This document shows positions 1 through 9,695 of a DNA stretch of 64,000 nucleotides, one piece after another; the stretch's first letter is position 1; the number at the start of each line of letters is the position of its first letter. Source of the DNA: Solimonas sp047605265 (lineage in GTDB: Bacteria > Pseudomonadota > Gammaproteobacteria > Nevskiales > Nevskiaceae); NCBI GenBank assembly GCA_047605265.1, contig JASGFY010000002.1, forward strand, positions 46,716 through 110,715, in the 5' to 3' direction. The translations under genes and the position numbers were made by a program. The notes below the pieces were generated by a model. It was given only the letters and a program-made list of their open reading frames with translations. It was not told the DNA's origin and ran no database searches.

Positions 1-1355
<1,355 letters not shown>

Positions 1356-1468
1356 GGCGTGCTCGAAAGACGGCTCGGGCCCGCCGATGGCGGGGGGTGC
1401 ACATTATCTGGACTTTCCCTCAGGCGATGAAGCCCCATGCGCATTTGTTCTTGCGTCATGCCGGGGAC

Positions 1469-2452
1469 TCATCGGGCCTCGGGCAGGGTTTTGATCAGTG
1501 CCAGGGCGCGCTTCTGCCGCTCTTCGGACTCCGCGATCGTGCCGATTTCGTCGACGATGTCGCGGGTCAGATGCGGCGCGAAAAGCTGCAGGAACTCGTA
1601 CATATAGCCGCGCAGGAACAGGCCGCGGCGGAAGCCGATGTGCGTCACGCTGTCCTCGAACAGATGATTGGCCGTCAGATTGACGAGATCCTGGTCGGTG
1701 GCCGGGTCGTAGGCCATGTCGGCGATGATGCCGACGCCGAGGCCGAGACGGACATAGGTCTTGATGACGTCGGCATCGACCGCGGTCAGCACCACGTCCG
1801 GACGCAGGCCGCGCGCGGCGAACGCCTGGTCGAGCTTCGAGCGGCCGGTGAAGCCGAAGGTGTAGGTGATGATCGGATGCGCGGCGATGTCTTGCAGCGT
1901 CAGCTTCGACTTGCCGGCCAGCGGATGATCGGGTCGCACCAGCACTGAACGGTTCCAGTGGTAGCACGGCAGCATCACCAGCGTCTCGAAGTGGTGCATG
2001 GCCTCGGTGGCGATCGCGAAGTCGGCCTGGCCCTCGGCGGCCATCTTGGCGATCTGCGGCGGTGAGCCCTGGTGCAAATGCAGGCTGACGCGCGGATAGC
2101 GCTGGCGGAAGGGATGGATCACCGGCGGCAGCGCATAACGGGCCTGCGTGTGCGTCGTCGCGATCGACAGATCGCCGCGGTCGGCATCATGGAAATCCTC
2201 GGCGACGCGCTTGATGTTCTCGACTTCGCCGAGCAGGCGCTGCGTGCAGTCGAGAATGCGCTGGCCGGCCGGCGTGATCTCCGACAGGTGCTTGCCGTTG
2301 CGCACGAAGATGTCGACTCCCAGTTCGTCTTCGAGCATGCGGATCTGCTTGCTGACGCCGGGCTGCGAGGTGAACAGGGCCTCGGACGCGGCCGTGACGT
2401 TCAGCCCGCGCTGCGCGACTTCGTGAATGTAATGCAGTTGGCGTAGCTTCAT
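1469..2452 (-). CDS. cysB: CysB, LysR-type regulator of sulfur assimilation
   Basis: LysR-family transcription factor of 327 residues, close to the usual 324. The N-terminal winged helix-turn-helix (residues about 1-60, including TSQPGVSKQIRMLEDELG) is followed by a periplasmic-binding-protein-like effector domain. Thr100, Thr102 and Gln103 in the ATTHTQARYALP block match the sulfate-contacting residues of enterobacterial CysB. In known members, N-acetylserine activates and sulfide or thiosulfate antagonise. It lies 113 bp upstream of cysI on the same strand and diverges from a TSUP transporter and cysG, so it probably controls both directions through the AT-rich gap. Confidence 0.95.
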   Translation of the reverse strand: MKLRQLHYIHEVAQRGLNVTAASEALFTSQPGVSKQIRMLEDELGVDIFVRNGKHLSEITPAGQRILDCTQRLLGEVENIKRVAEDFHDADRGDLSIATTHTQARYALPPVIHPFRQRYPRVSLHLHQGSPPQIAKMAAEGQADFAIATEAMHHFETLVMLPCYHWNRSVLVRPDHPLAGKSKLTLQDIAAHPIITYTFGFTGRSKLDQAFAARGLRPDVVLTAVDADVIKTYVRLGLGVGIIADMAYDPATDQDLVNLTANHLFEDSVTHIGFRRGLFLRGYMYEFLQLFAPHLTRDIVDEIGTIAESEERQKRALALIKTLPEAR

Positions 2453-2542
2453 GGGCGCCTCTTATTCGTAATCCGTATAAAAGTATAGTGCGCTATTCCG
2501 TTTCATCCGATATCTTTCGCGCTCTTATACCTAAATAATCAA
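2453..2542. promoter_or_regulatory. Divergent cysB / TSUP-cysG promoter region
   Basis: A 90-bp spacer between two divergent starts that is clearly more AT-rich than its surroundings. It has runs such as TAAAAGTATAGT and TTATACCTAAATAATC that could hold -10 elements for each direction. CysB-type regulators bind long AT-rich sites with poor consensus, so this is a likely CysB target. The assignment rests on context. Confidence 0.4.
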
Positions 2543-3340
2543 ATGCAAGAACTCGGTTTCATATTGGCGGGACTGGTCGTCGGAGCCGCCGTGGGCTCGA
2601 CGGGGGTCGGCGGCGGCTCCCTGATGACGCCGATCCTCGTCCTGTTCTGCGGCATCAAGCCTGCGATCGCTGTCGGCACCGATCTGCTGTACGCCAGCAT
2701 CAGCAAGGCGTTCGGCGTCTCCCTGCACGCGCGCAACGGCTCCGTCGACTGGCGGCTCGTCGCGTGGCTGTCGGCCGGCAGCGTGCCAGCCACGCTGCTC
2801 ACGCTGTGGGTGCTGTGTCAACAGGCGCCGGGGCCGGGACTCGACCATTTGATCAAGCTGGTGTTGGCGGCGGCGATCGTCGTCACCGCGACCTTCACGC
2901 TGCTGCAGGAGCCGATCCAGCGATGGATGAAACGCCGCGGCGTCGCGTTCGACGCCGCCACGCTGGCGCGCGTCCAGCGGCCGCTGACGGTGATGTCCGG
3001 CGCGCTGATCGGCGTGCTGGTGACGATTTCATCGGTCGGCGCCGGCGTGATCGGCATGATGCTGCTGTTGCTGCTGTATCCGAAATCGCGACCGATCGCC
3101 CTGGTCGGCTCCGATCTCGCGCACGCGGTGCTGATCACCGGCATCGCCGGGCTTGGCCACGCCGGCATCGGTTCGGTCGACTACCGGATGCTCGCGCTGC
3201 TGCTGGTCGGCGCGCTGCCGGGCATCTGGCTCGGGACGCGGATCGGATTCCGCCTGCCGCCGAAGCCGCTGAAGCACTGTGTGGCCGGTTTTCTCGTCTT
3301 CATCGGCGCGACGATGGCGATCAACGCCTGGCTGCGGTAA
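2543..3340 (+). CDS. TSUP (TauE/SafE) family anion transporter, probable sulfite/sulfonate exporter
   Basis: Integral membrane protein of 265 residues in the TauE/SafE/YfcA superfamily. It shows the internally duplicated architecture with the glycine-rich signature GSTGVGGGSLMTPIL near residues 17-31 and a second copy near SSVGAGVIGMMLLLL. About eight hydrophobic segments are visible. Family members move sulfite, sulfoacetate or other small organosulfur anions across the inner membrane. It sits between cysB and cysG, 8 bp ahead of the latter's earliest start, which fits a role in handling sulfite during assimilation. The substrate is inferred. Confidence 0.85.
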   Translation: MQELGFILAGLVVGAAVGSTGVGGGSLMTPILVLFCGIKPAIAVGTDLLYASISKAFGVSLHARNGSVDWRLVAWLSAGSVPATLLTLWVLCQQAPGPGLDHLIKLVLAAAIVVTATFTLLQEPIQRWMKRRGVAFDAATLARVQRPLTVMSGALIGVLVTISSVGAGVIGMMLLLLLYPKSRPIALVGSDLAHAVLITGIAGLGHAGIGSVDYRMLALLLVGALPGIWLGTRIGFRLPPKPLKHCVAGFLVFIGATMAINAWLR

Positions 3341-3375
3341 CGCGGGCGATGAAGGCTGCACGCTATGCTGTCGGC

Positions 3376-4785
3376 ATGAGCGACGAGCGAGCGGCTTATT
3401 TTCCGATCTTCCTTCGCCTGCAGGGGCAGCCGGTACTGCTGGTCGGCGGTGGTGTCGTCGCGGCGCGCAAGCTCGAACTGTTGCGGCGGGCGTACGCGCG
3501 GGTGCGCATCGTCGCGACGGCTCTCCACGCGGAGGTACAGGCGGTCGTCGCGGCGGGCGAGGCCGAACACGTGGCGCTTCGCTTCGATCCGTCGCTGCTG
3601 GCCGGTGATCGCCTGGTGATCGCCGCGACCGACGACCGCGAGCTCAACGCAGCCGTCGCCGCGGCCGCCGAGCGGGCCAATGTGCCGGTCAATGTCGTGG
3701 ACGACGCCGGCCTGAGCCGTTTCATCATGCCGGCCATCGTCGACCGCCACCCGCTGCAGATCGCGATCTCCAGCGGCGGCGCCGCGCCCGTGCTGGTGCG
3801 CCGCCTGCGCGAACGCATCGAAAGCTGGCTGCCGCAGGCGCATGGCCGGCTGGCCGCGTTCATGCAGACACGACGGGCGAAAGTGAAGGCGCACGATCCG
3901 CGGCAGGGGTTTGCCCGTCGCGTCTGGGAGCAGTTCGTCGACGGTGCCGGCGCCGAAGCCGCGATGCGCGGTGACGAGGCCGAGGCGGATCGCGTGCTCG
4001 GCGCCGTGCTTTCCGGCGCGGCGATGTGCGGCGAGGTGTACCTCGTCGGCGCCGGCCCCGGCGACCCGGACCTGCTGACGTTCCGCGCGCTGCGCCTGAT
4101 GCAGCAGTGCGATGTCGTGCTCTACGACCGCCTGGTGTCGCCCGGCGTGATGGAACTCGTGCGCCGCGACGCCGAGCGCATCTTCGTCGGCAAGGCGCGC
4201 AACCAGCACGCCGTGCCGCAGGACGAGATCAATGTCGAACTCGTGCGCCAGGCGCAGCGTGGCCGCCGCGTACTGCGCCTCAAGGGCGGCGATCCCTTTA
4301 TCTTCGGGCGCGGCGGCGAGGAGATCGAGACGCTGATGGCGCACGGCATCGCCTTCCAAGTCGTGCCCGGCGTCACCGCGGCCAGCGGCTGCGCAGCCTA
4401 CGCCGGCATTCCGCTGACGCATCGCGATCACGCGCAATCCTGCGTTTTCGTCACCGGCCACGCGCGCAAGGATGGCCAGCTCGAACTGCACTGGGACCAG
4501 CTCGCGCGGCGCGGCCAGACGGTGGTGTTCTATATGGGCCTGCAGACGCTGCCGCAGATCTGTGCGGCGCTGCGCGAACACGGCCTGCCGGACGACTGGC
4601 CGGCGGCGATCGTCAGCGACGGCACATCGCCGACGCAGCACGTCGTCACCGGCACGCTCGAAAACCTGCCGGCGCGCGTCGCCGCCGCCGAGCCAAAGGG
4701 GCCGACGTTGCTGATCGTCGGCGAGGTCGTGAAGCTGCGCGAGAAGCTGGACTGGTTCGGCGACGCGTCCCGGCTGCGCAGTTGA
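3376..4785 (+). CDS. cysG: CysG, trifunctional siroheme synthase
   Basis: Makes siroheme, the cofactor of the sulfite reductase encoded nearby. The N-terminal half (to about residue 215) is the NAD-dependent precorrin-2 dehydrogenase/ferrochelatase module with the GGGVVAARK nucleotide loop. The C-terminal half is uroporphyrinogen-III methyltransferase with VYLVGAGPGDPDLLT and LKGGDPFIFGRGGEE. At 469 residues from the chosen start it is close to the E. coli length of 457. An in-frame ATG at 3349 would add nine residues; ATG 3376 was preferred because the family starts just before the conserved YFPIFLRL segment. It is probably co-transcribed with the preceding transporter. Confidence 0.95.
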   Translation: MSDERAAYFPIFLRLQGQPVLLVGGGVVAARKLELLRRAYARVRIVATALHAEVQAVVAAGEAEHVALRFDPSLLAGDRLVIAATDDRELNAAVAAAAERANVPVNVVDDAGLSRFIMPAIVDRHPLQIAISSGGAAPVLVRRLRERIESWLPQAHGRLAAFMQTRRAKVKAHDPRQGFARRVWEQFVDGAGAEAAMRGDEAEADRVLGAVLSGAAMCGEVYLVGAGPGDPDLLTFRALRLMQQCDVVLYDRLVSPGVMELVRRDAERIFVGKARNQHAVPQDEINVELVRQAQRGRRVLRLKGGDPFIFGRGGEEIETLMAHGIAFQVVPGVTAASGCAAYAGIPLTHRDHAQSCVFVTGHARKDGQLELHWDQLARRGQTVVFYMGLQTLPQICAALREHGLPDDWPAAIVSDGTSPTQHVVTGTLENLPARVAAAEPKGPTLLIVGEVVKLREKLDWFGDASRLRS

Positions 4786-4895
4786 TGGAAGCAGTCTGGT
4801 GAGATCAGCTTTTCGCGTGCCTTCCGTACGCTGACCGCAAGTGCCGGCAGATCGTTCGCAGCAGCCCAAGCTAGGAGTTTGGCTACGGCATCTGA

Positions 4896-6776
4896 CTAGG
4901 TTCCGCCGCGTCCGCGCTTGGCTTCGTCCAGATCGCGCGACCTCAGCCGTTTCTGGATCGCGCGCAGGATGCCCGTGGTGTCGAGCCCGACCTGCGTCAG
5001 CAGTTCCTCGCGCGTGCCGTGTTCGACGAAGTGATCCGGCAGGCCGAGATTCAGCACCGGCACGGCATGGTGCTGCGCGAGCAGGACTTCGTTGACGGCC
5101 GAGCCGGCGCCGCCGAGGCGCGCGTTGTCCTCCAGCGTGACCAGCAGATCGTTCTCGTTGGCGAGTTCGAGCACCAGCTCGGCGTCGATCGGCTTGACGA
5201 AGCGCATGTCGGCGACGACCGCGTCGAGGATTTCCGCCGCCTCGAGCGCCGCGTGCACCAGCGTGCCGAACGCGAGGATCGCGACGCGCGGACGGCGGCG
5301 GCCGTGCGCCTCGCGGACGATGCGGCCCTTGCCGATCGGCAGCGGCCGGGCATCGGCTTCGGCGGGCAGGCCGATGCCGTTGCCGCGCGGATAGCGCACC
5401 GCGCTCGGCTGCTTCAGCGCGAGGCCGGTCGCCAGCATGCGCCGCGTTTCGTTCTCGTCGGACGGCGCCATCACCACCAGGTTCGGGACGCAGCGCAGGT
5501 AGGAGAGATCGAAGCTGCCGTGATGCGTCGCGCCGTCGGCGCCGACGAGGCCACCGCGGTCGATGGCGAACACGACCGGCAGGTTCTGGATCGCCACGTC
5601 GTGGATCAGCTGGTCGTAGCCGCGCTGCAGGAACGTCGAGTAGATCGCGCAGACCGGCTTCAGGCCTTCGCAGGCGAGGCCGGCGGCCAGCGTCACCGCG
5701 TGCTGCTCGGCGATGCCGACGTCGAAGTAGCGGTCCGGAAAGCGGCGGGCGAACTCGACGAGCCCGGAGCCCTCGCGCATCGCCGGCGTGATGCCGACGA
5801 CCAGCGGATCGCGCTCGGCGGCGCGGCACAGCCAGTCGCCGAACACCTGCGTGTAGGTCGGTGCGCTTTCGCCCTTCTTCGCCGGGAAGGCGCCGGTCAC
5901 CGGATCGAACTGGGTGATGCCGTGATACTTGATCGGATCGGCCTCGGCCGGCTCGAAGCCTTTGCCCTTGACGGTGACGATGTGCAGCAGATGCGGACCG
6001 CGCGCGTCCTTGAGGCGGTCCAGCGTCGCCATCAGCGCCGGCAGGTCATGGCCGTCGACCGGGCCGCAATAGGTGAAGCCGAAGGTCTCGAACATCGCGC
6101 CAGGATGATCGAGGTGCGCTTCGTTATGCTCGGCGCGCGGCGCGCGCGCGGCGTGCGGGGCGGCAAGACCGAGCTTCTGCATCAGCCGCGCCGAGTGGTC
6201 GCGCAGGGCGCCGACGTTCTCGGAGATCGACATGTCGTTGTCGTTGTAGATCACCAGCAAGTCGAGGCCGAGATGGCCGGCATGGTTCAGCGCCTCGAAG
6301 GCCATGCCGGCGGTCATGCCGCCGTCGCCGATCACGGCGACGACGCGGCGCTGCTCGCCCTTGAGGCGCGCGCCGGCGGCCATGCCGGCGGCGGCGGAGA
6401 TCGAGGTCGACGAGTGGCCGACGCCGAAGCTGTCGTATTCGCTTTCGCCGCGCGCGCAGAACGGTGCCAGACCGCCGAGGCGGCGGATCGTCTCCAGCCG
6501 CGCGCGGCGGCCGGTCAGCATCTTGTGCGGATAGGCCTGGTGGCCGACGTCCCAGACGATGCGGTCGTGCGGCGTGTCCAGACAGGCGTGCAGCGCCAGC
6601 GACAGTTCGACGGTGCCGAGGTTGGCGGCGAAATGGCCGCCGATGCGGCCCAGCGTTTCGATCAGATACCGCCGCATCTCGACGGCCAGGGCTGGCAGAT
6701 CGGCGCTCGGCAGCTGGCGCAGGTCGTCGGGGGTTTGGATGCGCCCGAGCAGGGCGTATCCGGGAATATCGGTCAT
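4896..6776 (-). CDS. dxs: Dxs, 1-deoxy-D-xylulose-5-phosphate synthase
   Basis: First enzyme of the MEP isoprenoid pathway. It condenses pyruvate and glyceraldehyde 3-phosphate using thiamine diphosphate. The thiamine-binding GDG segment lies in VIGDGGMTAGMAFEALNHAG, the transketolase pyrimidine domain in the middle (PVVFAIDRGGLVGADGATH), and a transketolase C-terminal domain follows. From ATG 6776 (MTDIPGYALLGRIQTP) it has 626 residues, matching the usual 620. An upstream in-frame ATG at 6869 would add 31 unconserved residues and was rejected. It is the last gene of xseB-ispA-dxs, a common gammaproteobacterial arrangement. Confidence 0.96.
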   Translation of the reverse strand: MTDIPGYALLGRIQTPDDLRQLPSADLPALAVEMRRYLIETLGRIGGHFAANLGTVELSLALHACLDTPHDRIVWDVGHQAYPHKMLTGRRARLETIRRLGGLAPFCARGESEYDSFGVGHSSTSISAAAGMAAGARLKGEQRRVVAVIGDGGMTAGMAFEALNHAGHLGLDLLVIYNDNDMSISENVGALRDHSARLMQKLGLAAPHAARAPRAEHNEAHLDHPGAMFETFGFTYCGPVDGHDLPALMATLDRLKDARGPHLLHIVTVKGKGFEPAEADPIKYHGITQFDPVTGAFPAKKGESAPTYTQVFGDWLCRAAERDPLVVGITPAMREGSGLVEFARRFPDRYFDVGIAEQHAVTLAAGLACEGLKPVCAIYSTFLQRGYDQLIHDVAIQNLPVVFAIDRGGLVGADGATHHGSFDLSYLRCVPNLVVMAPSDENETRRMLATGLALKQPSAVRYPRGNGIGLPAEADARPLPIGKGRIVREAHGRRRPRVAILAFGTLVHAALEAAEILDAVVADMRFVKPIDAELVLELANENDLLVTLEDNARLGGAGSAVNEVLLAQHHAVPVLNLGLPDHFVEHGTREELLTQVGLDTTGILRAIQKRLRSRDLDEAKRGRGGT

Positions 6777-6875
6777 GTAGGTCCAGTGCCTTGCGGCACC
6801 CTGTCGGATCGAGGCGGGATTATCGCCAAAGGCCCCGCCCTGGAATAGGGCGTGGCGCATGGCCGGCACTGTGTC

Positions 6876-7769
6876 TCAGTGGTCGCGACCCTCGATATGG
6901 CGCGCGAGCCACAGCAGGGGCTCCGCCGCGTCATTGAACGGCGCCAGTGCCTGGCGCGCCGTCGCGAACAGCTCGGCGGCGCGCGCCTTGGCGGCGGGCA
7001 GGCCCATGACCGACGGATAGGTGGACTTCAGGTGCGCCTCGTCCTTGCCGGCGGTCTTGCCGAGCAGGGCCGAGCTGGACTCGATGTCGAGCACATCGTC
7101 CTGGATCTGGAAGGCGAGGCCGATGGCCTTGCCGTAGCGGTCCAGCGCCTCGCGCCGCGCGTCCGGCAGCGCCGGCGCGGCGGCGGCGGCGAGCAGCAGG
7201 CAGGCGCGGATCATCGCGCCGGTTTTGTGCACGTGCAGGGCCTCGAGCTCGGCAAGCGTCAGGTCACGGCCTTCGGACGCGAGGTCGACGGCCTGGCCGC
7301 CGACCATGCCGCGCGAGCCGGCGGCGTCGGCCAGCAGCTCGACCATGCGCAGGCGCTGTTCGGCCGACAGGCCGGCATCGCGGTCGCCGGCCAGCACGTG
7401 GAACGCCAGCGCCTGCAGGCCGTCGCCGACCAGGATGGCGGTGGCCTCGTCATAGGCCTTGTGCACGGTCGTCCGGCCGCGGCGCAGGTCGTCGTCGTCC
7501 ATCGCCGGCAGATCGTCGTGCACCAGCGAATAGACGTGAATCAGCTCGACCGCGCAGGCTGGCGCGTCGAGCGCGCGCGGCGGCAGGCCCAGCACTTCGC
7601 CGGCCGCGTAGACCAGCAGCGGGCGCAGGCGCTTGCCGCCGTCGCTGGCGTAGCGCATCGCCTCGTGCAGGCGCGCCGGGTAGCAGCCGGCCGGCGGCAG
7701 CCAGCGCTCGAAGGCATCCTGCAGGCGCTGCCGGTAGGCAGCGACACGGCCGGCGAACGGTTCGTTCAC
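6876..7769 (-). CDS. ispA: IspA, (2E,6E)-farnesyl diphosphate synthase
   Basis: Trans-prenyltransferase of 297 residues that elongates isopentenyl and dimethylallyl diphosphate to farnesyl diphosphate for quinones, undecaprenol and carotenoids. The first aspartate-rich motif is DDLPAMDDDDLRRGR and the second is FQIQDDVLDIE. The residues just before the first motif (HVYSLVHD) are the short-chain type expected of a C15 synthase. Its ATG overlaps the TGA of xseB by four bases, so the two are translationally coupled. dxs follows after about 100 bp, putting two isoprenoid steps in one operon. Confidence 0.94.
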   Translation of the reverse strand: MNEPFAGRVAAYRQRLQDAFERWLPPAGCYPARLHEAMRYASDGGKRLRPLLVYAAGEVLGLPPRALDAPACAVELIHVYSLVHDDLPAMDDDDLRRGRTTVHKAYDEATAILVGDGLQALAFHVLAGDRDAGLSAEQRLRMVELLADAAGSRGMVGGQAVDLASEGRDLTLAELEALHVHKTGAMIRACLLLAAAAAPALPDARREALDRYGKAIGLAFQIQDDVLDIESSSALLGKTAGKDEAHLKSTYPSVMGLPAAKARAAELFATARQALAPFNDAAEPLLWLARHIEGRDH

Positions 7770-8041
7770 GACGGATCTTCATCCTCGCCGTCGCCGTCGC
7801 CGTCGGCGTCGGCGAGCAGCTCGCGGACCTTCAGCTCGGCGCTTTCGAGCGAGCCGCGGCACTGGCGGGCGAGGGCGACGCCGCGCTCGAACAGGCGCAG
7901 CGATTCGTCGAGGCGCAGGTCGCCGCGTTCGAGCGCCTGCACGATGCCTTCGAGCTCTTGCATCGCCTCCTCGAACTGGCCGACCGGGTCGGCGGCGGCG
8001 GGCGATGCGGCTTTGGAGGAGACCGGGGCTTTGCTGGACAT
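7766..8041 (-). CDS. xseB: XseB, exodeoxyribonuclease VII small subunit
   Basis: Small subunit (91 residues) of the bidirectional single-strand nuclease exonuclease VII. The helical core FEEAMQELEGIVQALERGDLRLDESL followed by LFERGVALARQC is the family signature. The ends are low-complexity: a Ser/Ala-rich N-terminus and an acidic DADGDGDGEDED tail. The start is ATG 8041; a much longer open frame continues upstream but is unconserved. The large subunit xseA is not in this window. It heads the xseB-ispA-dxs operon. Confidence 0.9.
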   Translation of the reverse strand: MSSKAPVSSKAASPAAADPVGQFEEAMQELEGIVQALERGDLRLDESLRLFERGVALARQCRGSLESAELKVRELLADADGDGDGEDEDPS

Positions 8042-8179
8042 GGCGGGCGGCCGACAGGGGCGCGTAGTGTAATCCGCGTCGCGGGCGCGGCGCGTGCATC
8101 CAAAACGCCGGCTCGCGGCATCTAACCCGACAAGCGCCGCCATCCGGACCGGCGCGCCAGTCTTTCGAAGAGGTTCACC

Positions 8180-8611
8180 ATGATGCTCAATCTGCTGTCC
8201 AGCGCCGCGGCCACGTTCCAGATCGACGGACTCGACGCCGTCGGCGGCGGCCATGATCTCGACGTCACTGGCCTCGTCGCGGTGATCCTGGCCTTTGTGC
8301 TGCCGGCCGTCATCGTCATCGCCGTGCTGCTGTTCCGCCTGCGCCAGCAGCGGCTGCAGAACGAGATAATCGCCAAACTCGCCGCCAGCGGCCAGACCGT
8401 GCCGCCGGAACTGTTCGTCGCCGTGCGCTGCCAGCGCTCGGACCTCAACCGCGGCCTGACGATGATCGCCGTCGGTCTGGCGATGGCACTGGCGTTCTAT
8501 CTGACCGGCCAGCAGCACGCCTGGCCGTGGGCGCTGATCCCGCTGTTCATCGGTGTCGCCCGCCTGCTGTCGTGGGCGGTCGAAGGCCGCAACACGTCGC
8601 CGAAGCCCTGA
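8180..8611 (+). CDS. DUF6249 family small membrane protein
   Basis: Protein of 143 residues with one N-terminal hydrophobic segment (VAVILAFVLPAVIVIAVLL) and a C-terminal hydrophobic hairpin (TMIAVGLAMALAFYLTG, ALIPLFIGVARLLSWAV). Between them is a cytoplasmic-looking RLRQQRLQNEIIAKLAASGQ stretch. The arrangement matches DUF6249 proteins, which are often encoded with an ECF sigma factor as here. The function is not known. Two adjacent ATG codons (8180, 8183) follow a weak GAGG-like ribosome site. The next gene probably begins within a few bases of its stop. Confidence 0.75.
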   Translation: MMLNLLSSAAATFQIDGLDAVGGGHDLDVTGLVAVILAFVLPAVIVIAVLLFRLRQQRLQNEIIAKLAASGQTVPPELFVAVRCQRSDLNRGLTMIAVGLAMALAFYLTGQQHAWPWALIPLFIGVARLLSWAVEGRNTSPKP

Positions 8612-8619
8612 GCGCCGCC

Positions 8620-9174
8620 TTGCGAGACGCCGGCGAACTGGCCGACGTGGCGCTGATCGCGCGCGTGCTGGCCGGCGACGACCGGCTCGCGTACGGTCTG
8701 CTGGTGCGTCGTCACCAGTCGGCCGTGCGTATCCTGCTGCGCCGCCTGACGGCGGGCGACGCGGCGCTGGCCGACGATCTGGCGCAGGAAGCCTTTCTGC
8801 AGGCGTACCGCAAGCTCGCGCAGTTCCGCGCCGACGCGAAGTTCTCGACCTGGCTGCAGCGCATCGCCACCAACGCGTTCCTGCAGCACCTGCGCACACG
8901 GCACGACGAGCTGTCGCTCGACGACGTGCCGGCCGACGCCGAAGCCGTCAGCGACGATGCCGCGCCGCAGGCCGATCTGCAGCTTGACATGGCGCGCGCG
9001 TTCGCCGTGCTATCGCCGGCGGAAAGAGCGGCGATCGTGCAGTGCTACCATCTCGACATGAGTCACGAAGAAGCCGCCGTCGCGCTCGGCTGCCCGCTGG
9101 GCACGCTGAAATCGCATGTGACGCGCGCCAAGCAGAAGCTCAAGGCCCGCCTGCAAGCCTGGGAGGCGACATGA
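8620..9174 (+). CDS. ECF-type RNA polymerase sigma factor
   Basis: Extracytoplasmic-function sigma factor of about 184 residues. Region 2 is seen as DDLAQEAFLQAYRKLAQFRADAKFSTWLQRIATN, divided by the typical FSTWL block, and region 4 as the helix-turn-helix MSHEEAAVALGCPLGTLKSHVTRAKQKLK. No ATG precedes region 2. The chosen TTG at 8620 lies 8 nt after the stop of the DUF6249 gene and gives a normal length. GTG codons at 8647 and 8527 are alternatives. Its TGA overlaps the ATG of the next gene, which suggests a DUF6249/sigma/partner operon. The regulon is unknown. Confidence 0.85.
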   Translation: MRDAGELADVALIARVLAGDDRLAYGLLVRRHQSAVRILLRRLTAGDAALADDLAQEAFLQAYRKLAQFRADAKFSTWLQRIATNAFLQHLRTRHDELSLDDVPADAEAVSDDAAPQADLQLDMARAFAVLSPAERAAIVQCYHLDMSHEEAAVALGCPLGTLKSHVTRAKQKLKARLQAWEAT

Positions 9175-9572
9175 ACCGCAAGCCCGAACCACATCCCGTC
9201 GATGACGATGCCTGGCTGCGTGACGCGCTGCGCGACGATCTTGCGTGCAGCCCCTATCTCGACGACGACGGCTTCAGCGCGCGCGTCGTGCAGCGCCTGC
9301 CGGCGCCGCGTCTGCCGTGGCTCGACGGCATCAGCGCCGCGCTGGCGATCGGCCTGCTCGCGCTCGGTCTGTGGCCGCTGCTCGATGCGGCGGCGCCAAC
9401 CATCGTTCACGTGCTGGCCGACCGCTTCGACGCGGCCGCGCGTGCGGCGGTCTCCGTGGCCGGGGGCATGCTGACCTCGCGGCCCGATCACGTGTTGACG
9501 GATACCCTGCTGACCGCGGTCGCGCCGCTGCTGGCGCTGGCCGCCGCCGCGTTCGTGCTCGCCGAAGCCTGA
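9171..9572 (+). CDS. Small membrane protein, candidate anti-sigma factor
   Basis: Protein of 133 residues overlapping the sigma-factor stop codon (ATGA). The acidic N-terminal 50 residues (DDDAWLRDALRDDLACSPYLDDDGFSARVVQRLP) look cytoplasmic. They are followed by a transmembrane helix (ISAALAIGLLALGLWPLL) and a second hydrophobic segment at the C-terminus. This position and topology are typical of membrane anti-sigma factors. However, the zinc-binding HxxxCxxC motif of the ZAS class is absent and there is a single Cys. The role is therefore inferred from the operon. Confidence 0.6.
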   Translation: MNRKPEPHPVDDDAWLRDALRDDLACSPYLDDDGFSARVVQRLPAPRLPWLDGISAALAIGLLALGLWPLLDAAAPTIVHVLADRFDAAARAAVSVAGGMLTSRPDHVLTDTLLTAVAPLLALAAAAFVLAEA

Positions 9573-9695
9573 AGATCGCCGGCGGGCACGCGCCTGTGTG
9601 CCAGAGGCCGGCGACGCCGGCAATCTTGCCGGCGCGTGGCGCATTGGCTACCTTCGCGCGTCCGCAAGGCAACCCTCTCCTGATCCTGGCTGCGC

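Noticed and set aside
3181..5829. An 882-codon minus-strand open frame opposite cysG and the end of dxs
   Set aside because: Arg-rich composition without any domain, lying over two conserved genes in other frames; a GC artefact.
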